Part shown: piece after piece, positions 36,937 through 47,061 of the stretch
Layout of the letters: each line of letters begins with the position of its first letter
Position numbering within the stretch: position 1 is the stretch's first letter
NCBI GenBank assembly: GCA_025350695.1
Contig: JANXXI010000386.1
Span: forward strand, 1 to 64,000
Direction: 5' to 3'
Origin: Acidobacteriota bacterium
GTDB lineage: Bacteria; Acidobacteriota; Terriglobia; Bryobacterales; Bryobacteraceae
DNA length: 64,000 bases
Program-made: the position numbers and the translations under genes
The notes under the pieces: generated by a model
Told to the model about the DNA's origin: nothing
The model's input: the letters and a program-made list of their open reading frames with translations, nothing else
Databases searched by the model: none

Positions 36937-37395
36937 ATGAAAATTACCCGTGCCCTGCTAGGCTGCCTGTTGTTCACCGCTACCGTTTTCGCCGGCCCCA
37001 ACTTTTCTGGCGATTGGAAATTAAACGTGTCCAAGAGCGACTTTGGACCCATGCCCGCCCCGGACAAGCTCACGATGAAGATCGACCACAAGGATCCCGC
37101 GTTGAAGGTTGAATCTGTCCAAAGCGGCCAACAGGGCGAAAACAAATCCGAATCAAACTACACCACCGACGGTAAGGATTCGAAGAACAAGTTTCGCAAC
37201 AACGAAATGGTTTCAAAAGTTAAGTGGGACGGCGATGCTTTGACGTTCGACTCCAAGCTAGACTTCCAGGGCAACGAAGTTATCCTGAAAGACAACTGGA
37301 CGGTTTCCGCCGATGGCAAGACACTTACTATCAAACGGAAATTCAACGCGCCTCAAGGCGAGTTTGAATCCCTACAGGTTCTCGAAAAGCAGTAA
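36937..37395 (+). CDS. Small secreted protein (lipocalin-like beta-rich, hypothetical)
   Basis: Signal peptide 'MKITRALLGCLLFTATVFA', then 'GPNFSGDWKLNVSKSDFGPMPAPDKL'; terminator immediately downstream. Confidence 0.8.
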   Translation: MKITRALLGCLLFTATVFAGPNFSGDWKLNVSKSDFGPMPAPDKLTMKIDHKDPALKVESVQSGQQGENKSESNYTTDGKDSKNKFRNNEMVSKVKWDGDALTFDSKLDFQGNEVILKDNWTVSADGKTLTIKRKFNAPQGEFESLQVLEKQ

Positions 37396-37418
37396 CGCAA
37401 ATCGAAATGCCGACGACG

Positions 37419-37447
37419 ACCCCGGGCTTCACAGTCCGGGGTTTTTC
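37419..37447 (+). terminator. Rho-independent terminator
   Basis: ACCCCGG-GCTTCACAGT-CCGGGGT followed by TTTTC. Confidence 0.85.
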
Positions 37448-37519
37448 ATTTTAGCGTCGTACTTACGCGATAAACTAACTTTTATGACGCACGAAATAAC
37501 CGTCGTGGATTTCTGATCG

Positions 37520-38115
37520 CAGGCGGCTCCTTGCTAGCCCTCACGCGGCCGGAACCGGGACACAGCATGTTTCTGGCTCAACCGGCATCCCAGTCGAATC
37601 TCTTCGTTCCGGTATCCCTTCTGGCGACCAATACATGAGAACCGCCGTGCTGACTCCTTTTGGGATGAATTCATCCGGATACCTTTGGAAGGAAGCGTTT
37701 TCCGGGGTTATAGCCCGCCCACATGATAGTCAAGGAATACCAATGACTCCCGGAAAGTACACCCCGCCCGGTGTTGCGCGATATGGTTCAATGGGTGGAC
37801 TCTTGACGACGGCGACCGACTACGCGAAGTTTCTTATGGAAGTGATGGATCCCAAACCGACCGATGCGTTTCGCCTGAATCAAGCCAGCCTCAAGGAAAT
37901 GCTGCGTCCGCAGGTGAAGGTGGAGGACGGCCAAGGCTACGCGATTTCGTGGGCGCTGGGCTGGAAGATCGCGCAGACTGCGGATGTTGCGGAGTTGGTA
38001 AGCCATGGGGGCGATCAGGCCGGGTTTCACTCGTTTGCGGAATTCTCGCCAACAAGAAAGTCAGGATAAGTGATTCTGACCAATGCTGATACCGGTTGGA
38101 AGCTAATTCAAGAGC
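37520..38115 (+). pseudogene. Degraded beta-lactamase/serine hydrolase C-terminal fragment
   Basis: 'YMRTAVLTPFGMNSSGYLWKEAFSGVIARPHDSQG...GYAISWALGWKIAQ...SHGGDQAGFHSFAEFSPTRKSG*VILTNADTGWKLIQELA': N-terminal catalytic part missing and in-frame TAA at 38067-38069. Confidence 0.75.
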
Positions 38116-38128
38116 TGGCGAGGACGCG

Positions 38129-39715
38129 TCACTTCTTAGCCGGCCCATATAAAACGCGCCCGCTTCGCACTCCCGTCAACTTTTCGTCCCGCATCACGAG
38201 TTGCCCATTCACCACAACATGCCGGAACCCGACCGCGTATTGATGAGGTTTAGCGAACTCAGATTTGTCCGCCACCACCGCCGGGTCAAAAATCGCAATA
38301 TCCGCCTTCATGCCAGGTCGCAGAATGCCACGATCCATGATTCGAAAGCGCCCCGCCGGCAAAGACGTCATCCGCCGCACGGCCTCTTCTAGTGTCAGCA
38401 CTTTCCGCTCTCGAACATACCGGCCCAAAACCCGCGCGAACGTCCCATAATTCCGCGGGTGCGGAACGTCCTCGCCAAACATTGGAATGCCACCGTCGGA
38501 GGCGATCATCGTGCCCGGATAGCGCATGATCCGCTCCAGATCCTCTTCATTGATGGCATGATAAATCGCCGAACAGTTCCCTCGAAGCTGTAGTTCAAGC
38601 GCCGTCAATGCCGCGTTCTCTATCGTCACTTCCCTGCCCTTGGCCGCCGTGACCTCCGCCAAATTCTTCCCAGCCAAACTCTTATCGAATCCGCAACTGG
38701 CAAGCACCACATTTTTCGGATCCCCGCCCCCACGATCCTCCCGAAGGTTGTTACCGACCTCCGCCAAGATCCGGGCCCGCTGCTCCGGCGCATTCGCCCG
38801 CTCCCGAAACGCCGCATTGCCGCTTTCGCGCGACCATTGCGGGAATAAGGCCGAAAGGCCTGTGGATGAGGCCGTGTAAGGGTACTGATCCAAGGTGACA
38901 TCCACTCCGCGCACCCGCGCCTCTTCCACCAACCGCAGCGTTTCCACGCTCATGCCCCAATTGTTCTTACCAATAATCTTGTGGTGCGTCACTTGCGTCG
39001 GCAGTCCACCTTCCTCGCCAATCCGGATTGTTTCCCGCACACTATCCAGAATGTTTGCCGATTCGTTCCGCATGTGCGAAGTGTGAATGCCACCCATCCG
39101 TCCAACAACCTTCGCAATCTCAACCACTTCTTCCGTCGGCGAAAAATTCCCTGGAACATAGAACAGACCAGTGGACAGCCCAAACGCTCCGTCCAACATC
39201 GCGTCCCGCGCCAGCGTCTTCATCTTTTCAAGTTCCGCCGCGGTAGCCTTGCGGTCCTTCAGCCCGATGACCTGTTCCCGAATGCTCCCCTGCCCTACCA
39301 TCGATCCGAAGTTGACGGTGCTCCTGGCCCCGGCAATCTGCTTCAAGAACGGCGCAAGTGGCAGGGGCGAGCTGCCGTCGGGCCCTTCAATAATCGTCGT
39401 GACGCCTTGGCGGATCTGGTTTTCGGCCATGGGATTGTTCAGAATTCCCCTTCGGCCATGGCTGTGCGTGTCAATAAGTCCTGGCGTGACGGCTAGGCCC
39501 GCGGCATCTATGGTCACCCGCGCTTGTACCGGGCGCGATGGCCCCACGTAGACAATCGAGTCACCCCGAACACCGACGTCGCCAACATACCAACCGGCGC
39601 TCGTGCCATCAATGATGCGGCCGCCCTGGATTAAAAGGTCGTACTGATTTTGTGGAAACGCGAGCGAGCCGCCCGCCAGGACAAAAAGGACGATAAATAA
39701 CATATGCCGAGCCAT
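38129..39715 (-). CDS. N-acyl-D-amino-acid deacylase family amidohydrolase
   Basis: 'DLLIQGGRIIDGTSAGWYVGDVGVRGDSIVYVG', 'VTPGLIDTHSHGRRG', 'QVTHHKIIGKNNWG', 'MIASDGGIP'. Confidence 0.92.
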   Translation of the reverse strand: MARHMLFIVLFVLAGGSLAFPQNQYDLLIQGGRIIDGTSAGWYVGDVGVRGDSIVYVGPSRPVQARVTIDAAGLAVTPGLIDTHSHGRRGILNNPMAENQIRQGVTTIIEGPDGSSPLPLAPFLKQIAGARSTVNFGSMVGQGSIREQVIGLKDRKATAAELEKMKTLARDAMLDGAFGLSTGLFYVPGNFSPTEEVVEIAKVVGRMGGIHTSHMRNESANILDSVRETIRIGEEGGLPTQVTHHKIIGKNNWGMSVETLRLVEEARVRGVDVTLDQYPYTASSTGLSALFPQWSRESGNAAFRERANAPEQRARILAEVGNNLREDRGGGDPKNVVLASCGFDKSLAGKNLAEVTAAKGREVTIENAALTALELQLRGNCSAIYHAINEEDLERIMRYPGTMIASDGGIPMFGEDVPHPRNYGTFARVLGRYVRERKVLTLEEAVRRMTSLPAGRFRIMDRGILRPGMKADIAIFDPAVVADKSEFAKPHQYAVGFRHVVVNGQLVMRDEKLTGVRSGRVLYGPAKK

Positions 39716-39731
39716 TTTGGCACGGTATGAG

Positions 39732-39851
39732 TCACTTTGTCACGGGCAAAGACTCAGGCTCAACTTCCGGCTCCGGACTAGGCGGGGAAGCTAACATGGA
39801 CAAAAACAATCCAAAAATGAACAACATGGCGATGATCCCCCCGATTACCAT
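39732..39851 (-). CDS. 39-aa single-pass membrane micro-protein
   Basis: MVIGGIIAMLFIFGLFLSMLASPPSPEPEVEPESLPVTK*, below ORF-track length cutoff; AAAGGAG ~12 nt upstream of ATG; stop 16 bp before the amidohydrolase start. Confidence 0.6.
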   Translation of the reverse strand: MVIGGIIAMLFIFGLFLSMLASPPSPEPEVEPESLPVTK

Positions 39852-40146
39852 TTCCTAACACTGCTCCTTTTGTTATTTTCCAGAGCAAGAAGATGGCCAA
39901 ACCATTCCCGCTCCCGTTCACTTCATAGTGTTGCTTTAGCGACAATCGTTTCGGATGCGGTTCTACTTTAATCAATCGAACAATCGAATGAAGCCTTTAG
40001 CTTGGAAGAGGATTTTGAGGTTAACGGTAAAGATCGAAACAGCCAACGGCTGTGGAAGCCCCTACACCGGCGACTAACCAGAAGAGGCATCAGGTGAAAT
40101 GCGGATGGGAGTCACGCACAATTTGCACGAGGTACGGAGTTTCTAT

Positions 40147-41112
40147 TTACTTCGAAAACTCGGCCCACAATTTATCAACGCCCGCATCTTTCACATCACC
40201 CGCATGGATCACAATCAGATAGCGGAAGTGCAGCTTCGCGCCCTTAGCCAGTTCCACTGTCCCATCCTCGGTTTCGGTCTTCGAGAACGTTTTGCGTCCA
40301 AACGGATTAGCGGCAAACAGTCCGTAGCCCCTAACATGCCACCGAGCCCTCTTCGAGTTCGTCGGATGATCCAATATCGTGATGCCCAGCGTTTCGCCAT
40401 CGATAGTTCCGGTGTAGTCCATCCAATTCGATGCCTTGCCCCACACTACGGCTTCCGTCTCCTGGCCTTCGGCATTGCTAATTTTTCCTGTATGCGGTTG
40501 CGTATCCACAATTCCTTTCCCCGAATTCTTGCTTTCCTGCAGCACCGGCGCGAGGCGGATTCCTAATACACCATCCTTCGAGTCGCCAAATGTCACTTTA
40601 TCCGCAACTGCCGTAAGAGTAATATCCAATTCGATTGTCCGTAGCGTTTTGGTCTTGCGGAAAGTCATCACCCGCTTCTCTTCGAGCAACTTCGCGCCAT
40701 CCGGCGATTTCCAATTCATCAGCGCCGTGATCACTCCTGACGACTCACCACCCTTGGCCGACACAATCTTCTCGACCTCAATCAGACCCCGGTTGGGAGT
40801 TTTGTAATTAGATTCGTTGTTCCAAAAATCAAGCCCGTTGACCCGGTCATGGGCAAACCACAGTCCACGTTGATGCTGATGGTCGGTGGGCTCACCGTCC
40901 ACCTTTTCCATCGGGAAATAACGGGTCACAACTTTTCCGGATGCCGACCGCAGCGGGTGCAAGTAGGGCTTCATCGTCTCCCCGCCACGCAGCACAAAGT
41001 CAGTAAAGTGTTTGCCGTCGATAGTCACACTGACTCGGTCGGGTTCAGTCGTGAAATTTACTTGGGCCGGCAGGATTGCAGCGGCAAGAAGAAACAGGAT
41101 TGGAATTCGCAT
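40147..41112 (-). CDS. PmoA family protein (DUF6807-like)
   Basis: 'TTEPDRVSVTIDGKHFTDFVLRGGETMKPYLHPLRSASGKVVTRYFPMEKVDGEPTDHQHQRGLWFAHDRVNGLDFWNNE'. Confidence 0.88.
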   Translation of the reverse strand: MRIPILFLLAAAILPAQVNFTTEPDRVSVTIDGKHFTDFVLRGGETMKPYLHPLRSASGKVVTRYFPMEKVDGEPTDHQHQRGLWFAHDRVNGLDFWNNESNYKTPNRGLIEVEKIVSAKGGESSGVITALMNWKSPDGAKLLEEKRVMTFRKTKTLRTIELDITLTAVADKVTFGDSKDGVLGIRLAPVLQESKNSGKGIVDTQPHTGKISNAEGQETEAVVWGKASNWMDYTGTIDGETLGITILDHPTNSKRARWHVRGYGLFAANPFGRKTFSKTETEDGTVELAKGAKLHFRYLIVIHAGDVKDAGVDKLWAEFSK

Positions 41113-41139
41113 TGCTTTGTGAATATGATGATACCGCGC

Positions 41140-42105
41140 TCAGTAGGGTTGCTTCCCCGCCTCTCCCTGAGGAAAAAGGAGCTTCCGAATCTCTGGATCT
41201 TCCAGTCCCTTCTTGTCGATCTCCTTCACCGGAAGATCGAGCTGCCTCACCGGGGTCTTCCCGGCCAGTTTATCGGCCAGACTTTTGACCGCTTCATAGC
41301 CGATCCGAACGGTGTCCTGCACCAGCATCAGGTCGATCACCCCATCACGCAGAGCCTCCACATGGGAATCGCTCGTATCAAAGGTAACCAACTTCACCTT
41401 GCCCGTAAGATTGCGGCTACGGATCGCCTGAATGGCCCCCAGCGAGCTGGCCTCACTCGAAGCAAAAAGTCCATCAATGTCAGGGTTCGCTGTCAGGATA
41501 TTCTCGGCGATCGCCCTTGCCTTCGCCCTGTCCGCCATGCCGAACTGCTTGGCCGCAATGATTATCGAAGGGAATTCTTTGGCCATGGTCTGCTCAAAGC
41601 CCTGTTCCCGTAACACCGTGGAGGATCCGCCTGGCTTATGAGCCACCATGCCCACCTTACCCTTACCTTTGATCAGCGCGGCGAGCCTGCGAGCGCCAGT
41701 GCAACCGGCCTCAAAGTTCCCGGTCGCGATGAAGCTAACGTAGTTTTCTACATTCACTCCCGAATCAAATATTGTGACCGGAATCCTCGCATCGATCGCG
41801 CGCTGCACAGAGGCCGCCAAGGCGCGTTCGTCGGTAGCCGAAATCGCAATGGCATCGACATGCTGCACCACCATCGCATCCACAATTTGGATTTGCCGCC
41901 CGTGGTCAGTCTCCTCGTTCGGACCATTCCATAACACGTCAACACCAAATTCCTTCGCAGCTTGATCGACGCCCTTGTGGATCGTCACGAAAAACAGGTG
42001 AGACGTGGCCTTGGGTATAACAGCGATTTGCTTGCGTCCCTGCTTATTGCAGGATTGAGCTAGAGCCAACGATAAGGGCAGCACGGCCCGTCGGGAAATT
42101 GCCAT
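41140..42105 (-). CDS. Sugar ABC transporter substrate-binding protein (RbsB-like), orphan
   Basis: 'IAVIPKATSHLFFVTIHKGVDQAAKEFGVDVLWNGPNEETDHGRQIQIVDAMVVQHVDAIAISATD'; lipobox-like 'LALAQSC'; no permease/ATPase neighbours. Confidence 0.9.
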   Translation of the reverse strand: MAISRRAVLPLSLALAQSCNKQGRKQIAVIPKATSHLFFVTIHKGVDQAAKEFGVDVLWNGPNEETDHGRQIQIVDAMVVQHVDAIAISATDERALAASVQRAIDARIPVTIFDSGVNVENYVSFIATGNFEAGCTGARRLAALIKGKGKVGMVAHKPGGSSTVLREQGFEQTMAKEFPSIIIAAKQFGMADRAKARAIAENILTANPDIDGLFASSEASSLGAIQAIRSRNLTGKVKLVTFDTSDSHVEALRDGVIDLMLVQDTVRIGYEAVKSLADKLAGKTPVRQLDLPVKEIDKKGLEDPEIRKLLFPQGEAGKQPY

Positions 42106-42124
42106 TCAGCTATTTCAGCACGCT

Positions 42125-42880
42125 TTACATCGTCAGCACATCAAAATGAAAACGTTCCGGCGGCAAGCTGGCGGCATCGGCAGCTCCCATGTTGCTCCAT
42201 GCCTGATAGGCCGACTCCGCTACTTTTTGATTCAAATAGAAAAGAAACTGATCCGTGCAACAAGAAAACGGAGGCAAGTGCCGGAACGATAGACGCAGCC
42301 CCACGGCGTTTTGAAAGTTCACATCTTTAGATACGGACTTGTCTTCCAGTAAACGAACGAAGCTGGTGCGGCTCGCATGTGGCCAAACGTCGGGACGCAA
42401 AAGAGACCGCAGACGTGGCGTTGTTTCAAAAGTGGTCTCGCATTGACGGATCCACTCCAGAACGTCATCGCCCCATTGCCATTGATGCTTCATGCCAAGG
42501 TAACGCTCGGAAAGTTGAATCGCCAGGTCCATGCGATTCCGTTCTATTTCCAATTCCATTGCATGATCGGGTGGATGCTGCGGCGCAACCATCAATTCAT
42601 TTTCCACAAATCTTTCGGCCATGCCCACAACCCGGTCCATTCTCTTGATGGCCGTGTGGGCGTGCACTAGAAGCGGCGGCAATTCAACGCGGTTGTCGCC
42701 ACTGACTTCGACGAACTTTCTGGTTCCTACGATATCCATGGCTGCCCTCTTTTTTCTTTTCGGCGCTGTTTGCCGATTCAAGAATGCTTCTGCCACATTG
42801 TACGGCATAGATGGCATTTTCGTTTCAACGAATATGCGGGAGTGAGGGAGCTTCGGTTCCAGTACGGGTGGTTGCAACAC
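42125..42880 (-). CDS. Hypothetical protein (start uncertain, possibly MDIVGTRKF ~42739)
   Basis: Long ORF without recognised domain. Confidence 0.55.
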   Translation of the reverse strand: MLQPPVLEPKLPHSRIFVETKMPSMPYNVAEAFLNRQTAPKRKKRAAMDIVGTRKFVEVSGDNRVELPPLLVHAHTAIKRMDRVVGMAERFVENELMVAPQHPPDHAMELEIERNRMDLAIQLSERYLGMKHQWQWGDDVLEWIRQCETTFETTPRLRSLLRPDVWPHASRTSFVRLLEDKSVSKDVNFQNAVGLRLSFRHLPPFSCCTDQFLFYLNQKVAESAYQAWSNMGAADAASLPPERFHFDVLTM

Positions 42881-42913
42881 GCCCCTAACTCAAAGGCGCT
42901 ATCCTGTGATGCT

Positions 42914-44374
42914 ATGACTCGCCGCACTTTTCTCGCCACTTCGTCTGCTTCCGCGTTTACCAGCCAGGCAGCCGCACCGCGTCCCAACGTCCTCTTCATC
43001 TCGGTGGACGACATGAACGATTGGATCGGTTGCTTGAAAGGTTACCCCGGCGTCTCCACGCCTAACATCGACCAGCTTGCCAAACGCGGAGCCCTTTTCA
43101 CCGACGCCCACTGTGCGTCGCCACTCTGCAATCCCTCGCGCACGGCCCTGCTCACAGGCAAACGACCGTCCACCACCGGAATCTACAACAACGACCAATG
43201 CTGGCCCGCGGTGTTGCCCGATGTCGTCACTCTCCCCCAATACTTCAAAAGCAACGGCTATTACGTTGCCGGGGCCGGTAAGGTTTTCCATCACACCGCC
43301 GGCAACAACCCGCCCAGCCAATGGGACGATTTTCAATTACAGGTATTCGACGACCCCTGATACCGCCGCGCCGATTGGTATCCATGGAACAAGAAAGAAC
43401 CCACGCCACCGGCCGTCCCCTACAACGGCATCAGCAATTTTCAAGGCGAGTTCGACTGGGGTGTTCTTCCCAAGGAAGAGCAATTGCACGGAGATCAGCG
43501 GGCCATCGACTATGGCATCAAGGTTCTGAACCAGAAGCATGCCAAGCCCTTCTTTCTCGCCATCGGCCTTTGGCATCCGCACATCCCCATGTACTCGCCT
43601 CAAAAGTATTGGGATCTTTACCCGGCCAGCAAAATCACCCTGCCTCCAGTCCTTGAAAATGACCTCGACGACGTACCGAAAGTGGGACAGGAACTCGCGG
43701 CGTTCCGCCGCGACGAGCACGTCCGCATCCTCAAAGAAGGCAAATGGACCGAAGCCGTTCGGGCCTACCTCGCAGCTATCTCTTTCGCCGATGCCATGAT
43801 CGGCCGCCTGCTCACCGCGCTTGATCGCAGTCAGCACGGCAAAAACACCGTCATCGTTTTTTGGTCCGACAACGGATGGCACCTCGGCGAAAAACAGCAT
43901 TGGCACAAATCCACGCTTTGGCAGCGCTCCACTCATGTCCCGCTGATCATCGCCGGCGCGCCGTTAAAGTCGCCTGGTACGCCACGCCGCCAACCTGTAA
44001 GCCTGCTGGACCTTTATCCTACGCTGGTCGACGTTTGCGGTCTTCCCGCAAAGACCGGGCTCGATGGCATTTCGCTCGGACCATTGCTCCGCGATCCAGC
44101 CGCAAAACGCCCGCCAGCCGTCTCCACCTACCTGCCAGGAAATCACGCCACCATCACCGAAAAGTGGCGCTACATCCGGTATCATGACGGAGGAGAGGAA
44201 TTGTATGATCGAAAGGCCGATCCCAACGAATTCAGAAATCTTGCGTCCGAGGCTCAGCACTTGAGCGTCAAGCAGGAATTGGCCGCCGCCATGCCTCCTC
44301 AATCCGCCGCCCCCAAACCCGATCGTAAAGAATTCGATTTCGATTTTAGTTCGTATACATTTAAACGAAAATGA
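42914..44374 (+). pseudogene. Sulfatase interrupted by in-frame TGA (43358-43360)
   Basis: ORFs 42770..43360 and 43484..44374 are in one frame; 'CASPLCNPSRTALLTGK' FGly motif in part 1; 'QVFDDP*YRRADWYPWNKKEPTPPAVPYNGISNFQGEFDWG' across the stop; 3' end overlaps next gene by ATGA. Confidence 0.85.
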
Positions 44375-45735
44375 CGAAACCACTATTTTCCCGCTTGATA
44401 GCTACAACTGCCCTGATCGTAATTCCCGTGCTGGCCGCCGTGGACGATTGGCCCCGCTGGCGCGGCCCCGCCGATAACGGCATGGCCAAAGGCGGCGCTC
44501 CTACAGAGTGGAGCGAGACTAAAAACATAGCCTGGAAGGTACCGATCCCAGGCCGGGGCTTTTCCTCACCCGTAGTCTGGGGCGACAAGATCTTCCTAAC
44601 GACGGCAGTCGCGGTGGGTCAGCCTAGCGCCGAGGCGCCTCCGCGGGATGGCCAAGGCGAACGCAAAGGCGGCAAGCGCGGACCAGGAGGCCCCGGCGGC
44701 CGCGGCGGCATGAGCGGCGGAGCCGTCGGAGTCGAACACAAATTCGTCGTCATGGCGCTCGATCGTAAAACAGGCAAAATCGTCTGGGAGCAAGTGGCCG
44801 CAACGACAACTCCTCACGAAGGTCACCATCCGCGCTACGGAAGTTTCGCTTCCAACAGCCCCGTCACGGACGGCAAGCACCTGTGGGCCTGGTTCGGTTC
44901 CCGCGGCGTCTATTGCTACGACCTGAACGGCAAATTGATCTGGAAAAAAGACGATTACAAAGAGGCCAAAATGCGCCTCGGATTCGGGGAGGGAACAGCT
45001 GCCGTCATATCAGGCGATACCCTGCTGCTGAATTTCGACATGGAACAGGGTAGCCATTTGCTGGCTCTCGACAAAACTACCGGCAAGCAGTTGTACCGCG
45101 TGGATCGCGACGAAATCAGCGGCTGGTCCGCGCCTCTGGTCATCGATTTCCAAGGGCAAAAGCAGGTCGTCATAACCGCCCAAAACAAGGTCCGTTCCTA
45201 CGATCTGAAAACCGGTAAAGTGATTTGGGAATGCGCGGGCCTGGGTGGCAACGTGATCCCCGCGCCCGTATATTCCGACGGCGTGGTGTACGTCATGAGC
45301 GGCTTCCGCGACCCCAACCTGATGGCCATCAAGCTCGGGCGCACCGGCGACCTCACCGGCACTGACGCCGTTTTATGGACTACCAATCGCGGCACGTCCT
45401 ACACGCCCTCTCCAGTTCTGTACGAAGGTAAATTCTACTTCGTGACCGACGCTGGAATGGTGTCCTGCCTCGATGTGAAGACCGGCAAGCCCTACTACCA
45501 GCAGCAGCGCCTGCCGAAGCCGTACAGCCTGAAATCGTCGCCAGTGGGCGTGAATGGCAACCTGTACCTAGCCACCGAAAATGAAGATGTGGTGGTTCTT
45601 AAGATGGGCGAGAAGTTTGAGGTTCTGGCCACCAATACGTTACCTGACCAGTCGTTCATCTCGACCCCAGCCGTGGTTGAGGGAACCATGTACTTGCGAA
45701 GCGAAACAACGCTCTACGCAATCAAGAACAAATAA
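44371..45735 (+). CDS. PQQ-like beta-propeller repeat protein
   Basis: 'WPRWRGPADNGMAKGGAPTEWSETKNIAWKVPIPGRGFSSPVVWGDKIFLTTA' and repeated 'LDKTTGKQLYRV' blades. Confidence 0.95.
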   Translation: MTKPLFSRLIATTALIVIPVLAAVDDWPRWRGPADNGMAKGGAPTEWSETKNIAWKVPIPGRGFSSPVVWGDKIFLTTAVAVGQPSAEAPPRDGQGERKGGKRGPGGPGGRGGMSGGAVGVEHKFVVMALDRKTGKIVWEQVAATTTPHEGHHPRYGSFASNSPVTDGKHLWAWFGSRGVYCYDLNGKLIWKKDDYKEAKMRLGFGEGTAAVISGDTLLLNFDMEQGSHLLALDKTTGKQLYRVDRDEISGWSAPLVIDFQGQKQVVITAQNKVRSYDLKTGKVIWECAGLGGNVIPAPVYSDGVVYVMSGFRDPNLMAIKLGRTGDLTGTDAVLWTTNRGTSYTPSPVLYEGKFYFVTDAGMVSCLDVKTGKPYYQQQRLPKPYSLKSSPVGVNGNLYLATENEDVVVLKMGEKFEVLATNTLPDQSFISTPAVVEGTMYLRSETTLYAIKNK

Positions 45736-45756
45736 GGGAACCAAAAGGGAACTGAT

Positions 45757-47061
45757 ATGAACCGCCGGACATTCCTGACCACACTAGCGGCGGCCCCACT
45801 CGCCGCCCAGCCTCAAACACGCAAGCCGAATTTCCTTTTTCTTTTCGCCGATGACTTAGGCTGGGGCGATGTCGGTTTCAATGGCCGCAAAGATTACCGG
45901 ACGCCCAACCTGGACCGCTACGCGGCCCAAGGAACAATCTTCAGGCGGTGGTATACGGCGTGTCCCCTGTGCGCCCCTTCCCGAGCGTGCCTGCTGACCG
46001 GCAAATACATGATCCACAACCGGGTGATCAACAACAATGCGGACCTGCCGGAAAGCGAAGTCACGTTGGCTGAGGCGCTCAAGCCGCTCGGCTACCGATC
46101 GGCATTGGTTGGCAAATGGCATCATGGGGTGCGAGCCGACGGCGGTTTCACTCATCCACTCGATCAAGGCTTCGACGAAACTTTCGGTTATCTCGACGCC
46201 CGCCATGCCTGGGAACATTATCCGAAGGAACTCTACCGCAATCGGGACAAGGTCCCCGTCAAGGGCTATAGTTCCGACCTTTTAGCCGACGAAGGCATCG
46301 CGTTCATGAAGCGCAACAGGGACAATCCCTTCTTCCTGTACCTTGCGTTCATTGAGCCGCACTTCACCATCGAAGCCCCTGAAGAAGACGTCGCAGTCTT
46401 CAAAGGTAAGTTCGCCGAAACTGACCCGAAGGAACCCTACAACGCCCGCTACGCCGCCATGATTTTTCGGCTTGATAAATCCATCGGACGAGTCATCGCC
46501 GCGCTCGATCAACTCGGCCTCGCCAAGGACACCATCGTCATGTTCACTTCGGACAATGGAGCCACCTTCGAGGCGGGCAACAAAGGCGCGTCGCCGTATC
46601 ACGACTCCAATCGCCCGTACCGTGGGCAGAAGCGCAGCCTCGAAGAAGGCGGCATCCGCGAACCGGCGTTCGTTCGCTGGCCTGGCCACGTGCCGGCTGG
46701 CCGCTCAAGCGAAGAAGTGATCCACATGACGGACGTCTTCCCTACCCTGTTATCCGCCGCCGGGGGCGCGCCCGACGCGGCCTGGAAAGTAGATGGGGCG
46801 AACGTGATGGACGCTTGGACCGGCAAAGCCAAGCTGCCGGAGCGTACCGTCTTCTGGTCCTTCACCATCGAGAATGTAAACATGCGCGCAGCGATGCGAG
46901 GCGATTTTAAGTTGCTGGAAATCGGTGGGAATCGGTTCCTCTACAACGTCAAAACCGACCCGCAGGAACGGCGCACGCTGGCGGCTGTCTATCCGCAGAT
47001 CTTCCAATCATTGACCAAGGAGTTGAAAGATTGGCTGGCCACGGATGTGACTAAGGTCTAA
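45757..47061 (+). CDS. Sulfatase (FGly type, arylsulfatase-like)
   Basis: Tat-like 'MNRRTFLTTLAAAPLAAQ', 'PNFLFLFADDLGWGDVGFNG', 'CPLCAPSRACLLTGKY'. Confidence 0.95.
   Translation: MNRRTFLTTLAAAPLAAQPQTRKPNFLFLFADDLGWGDVGFNGRKDYRTPNLDRYAAQGTIFRRWYTACPLCAPSRACLLTGKYMIHNRVINNNADLPESEVTLAEALKPLGYRSALVGKWHHGVRADGGFTHPLDQGFDETFGYLDARHAWEHYPKELYRNRDKVPVKGYSSDLLADEGIAFMKRNRDNPFFLYLAFIEPHFTIEAPEEDVAVFKGKFAETDPKEPYNARYAAMIFRLDKSIGRVIAALDQLGLAKDTIVMFTSDNGATFEAGNKGASPYHDSNRPYRGQKRSLEEGGIREPAFVRWPGHVPAGRSSEEVIHMTDVFPTLLSAAGGAPDAAWKVDGANVMDAWTGKAKLPERTVFWSFTIENVNMRAAMRGDFKLLEIGGNRFLYNVKTDPQERRTLAAVYPQIFQSLTKELKDWLATDVTKV

Noticed and set aside
43358-43360. Selenocysteine at the sulfatase UGA
   Set aside because: Context (DDP-x-YRRADW) fits Trp rather than Cys, and no hairpin with appropriate spacing follows; treated as nonsense/readthrough.
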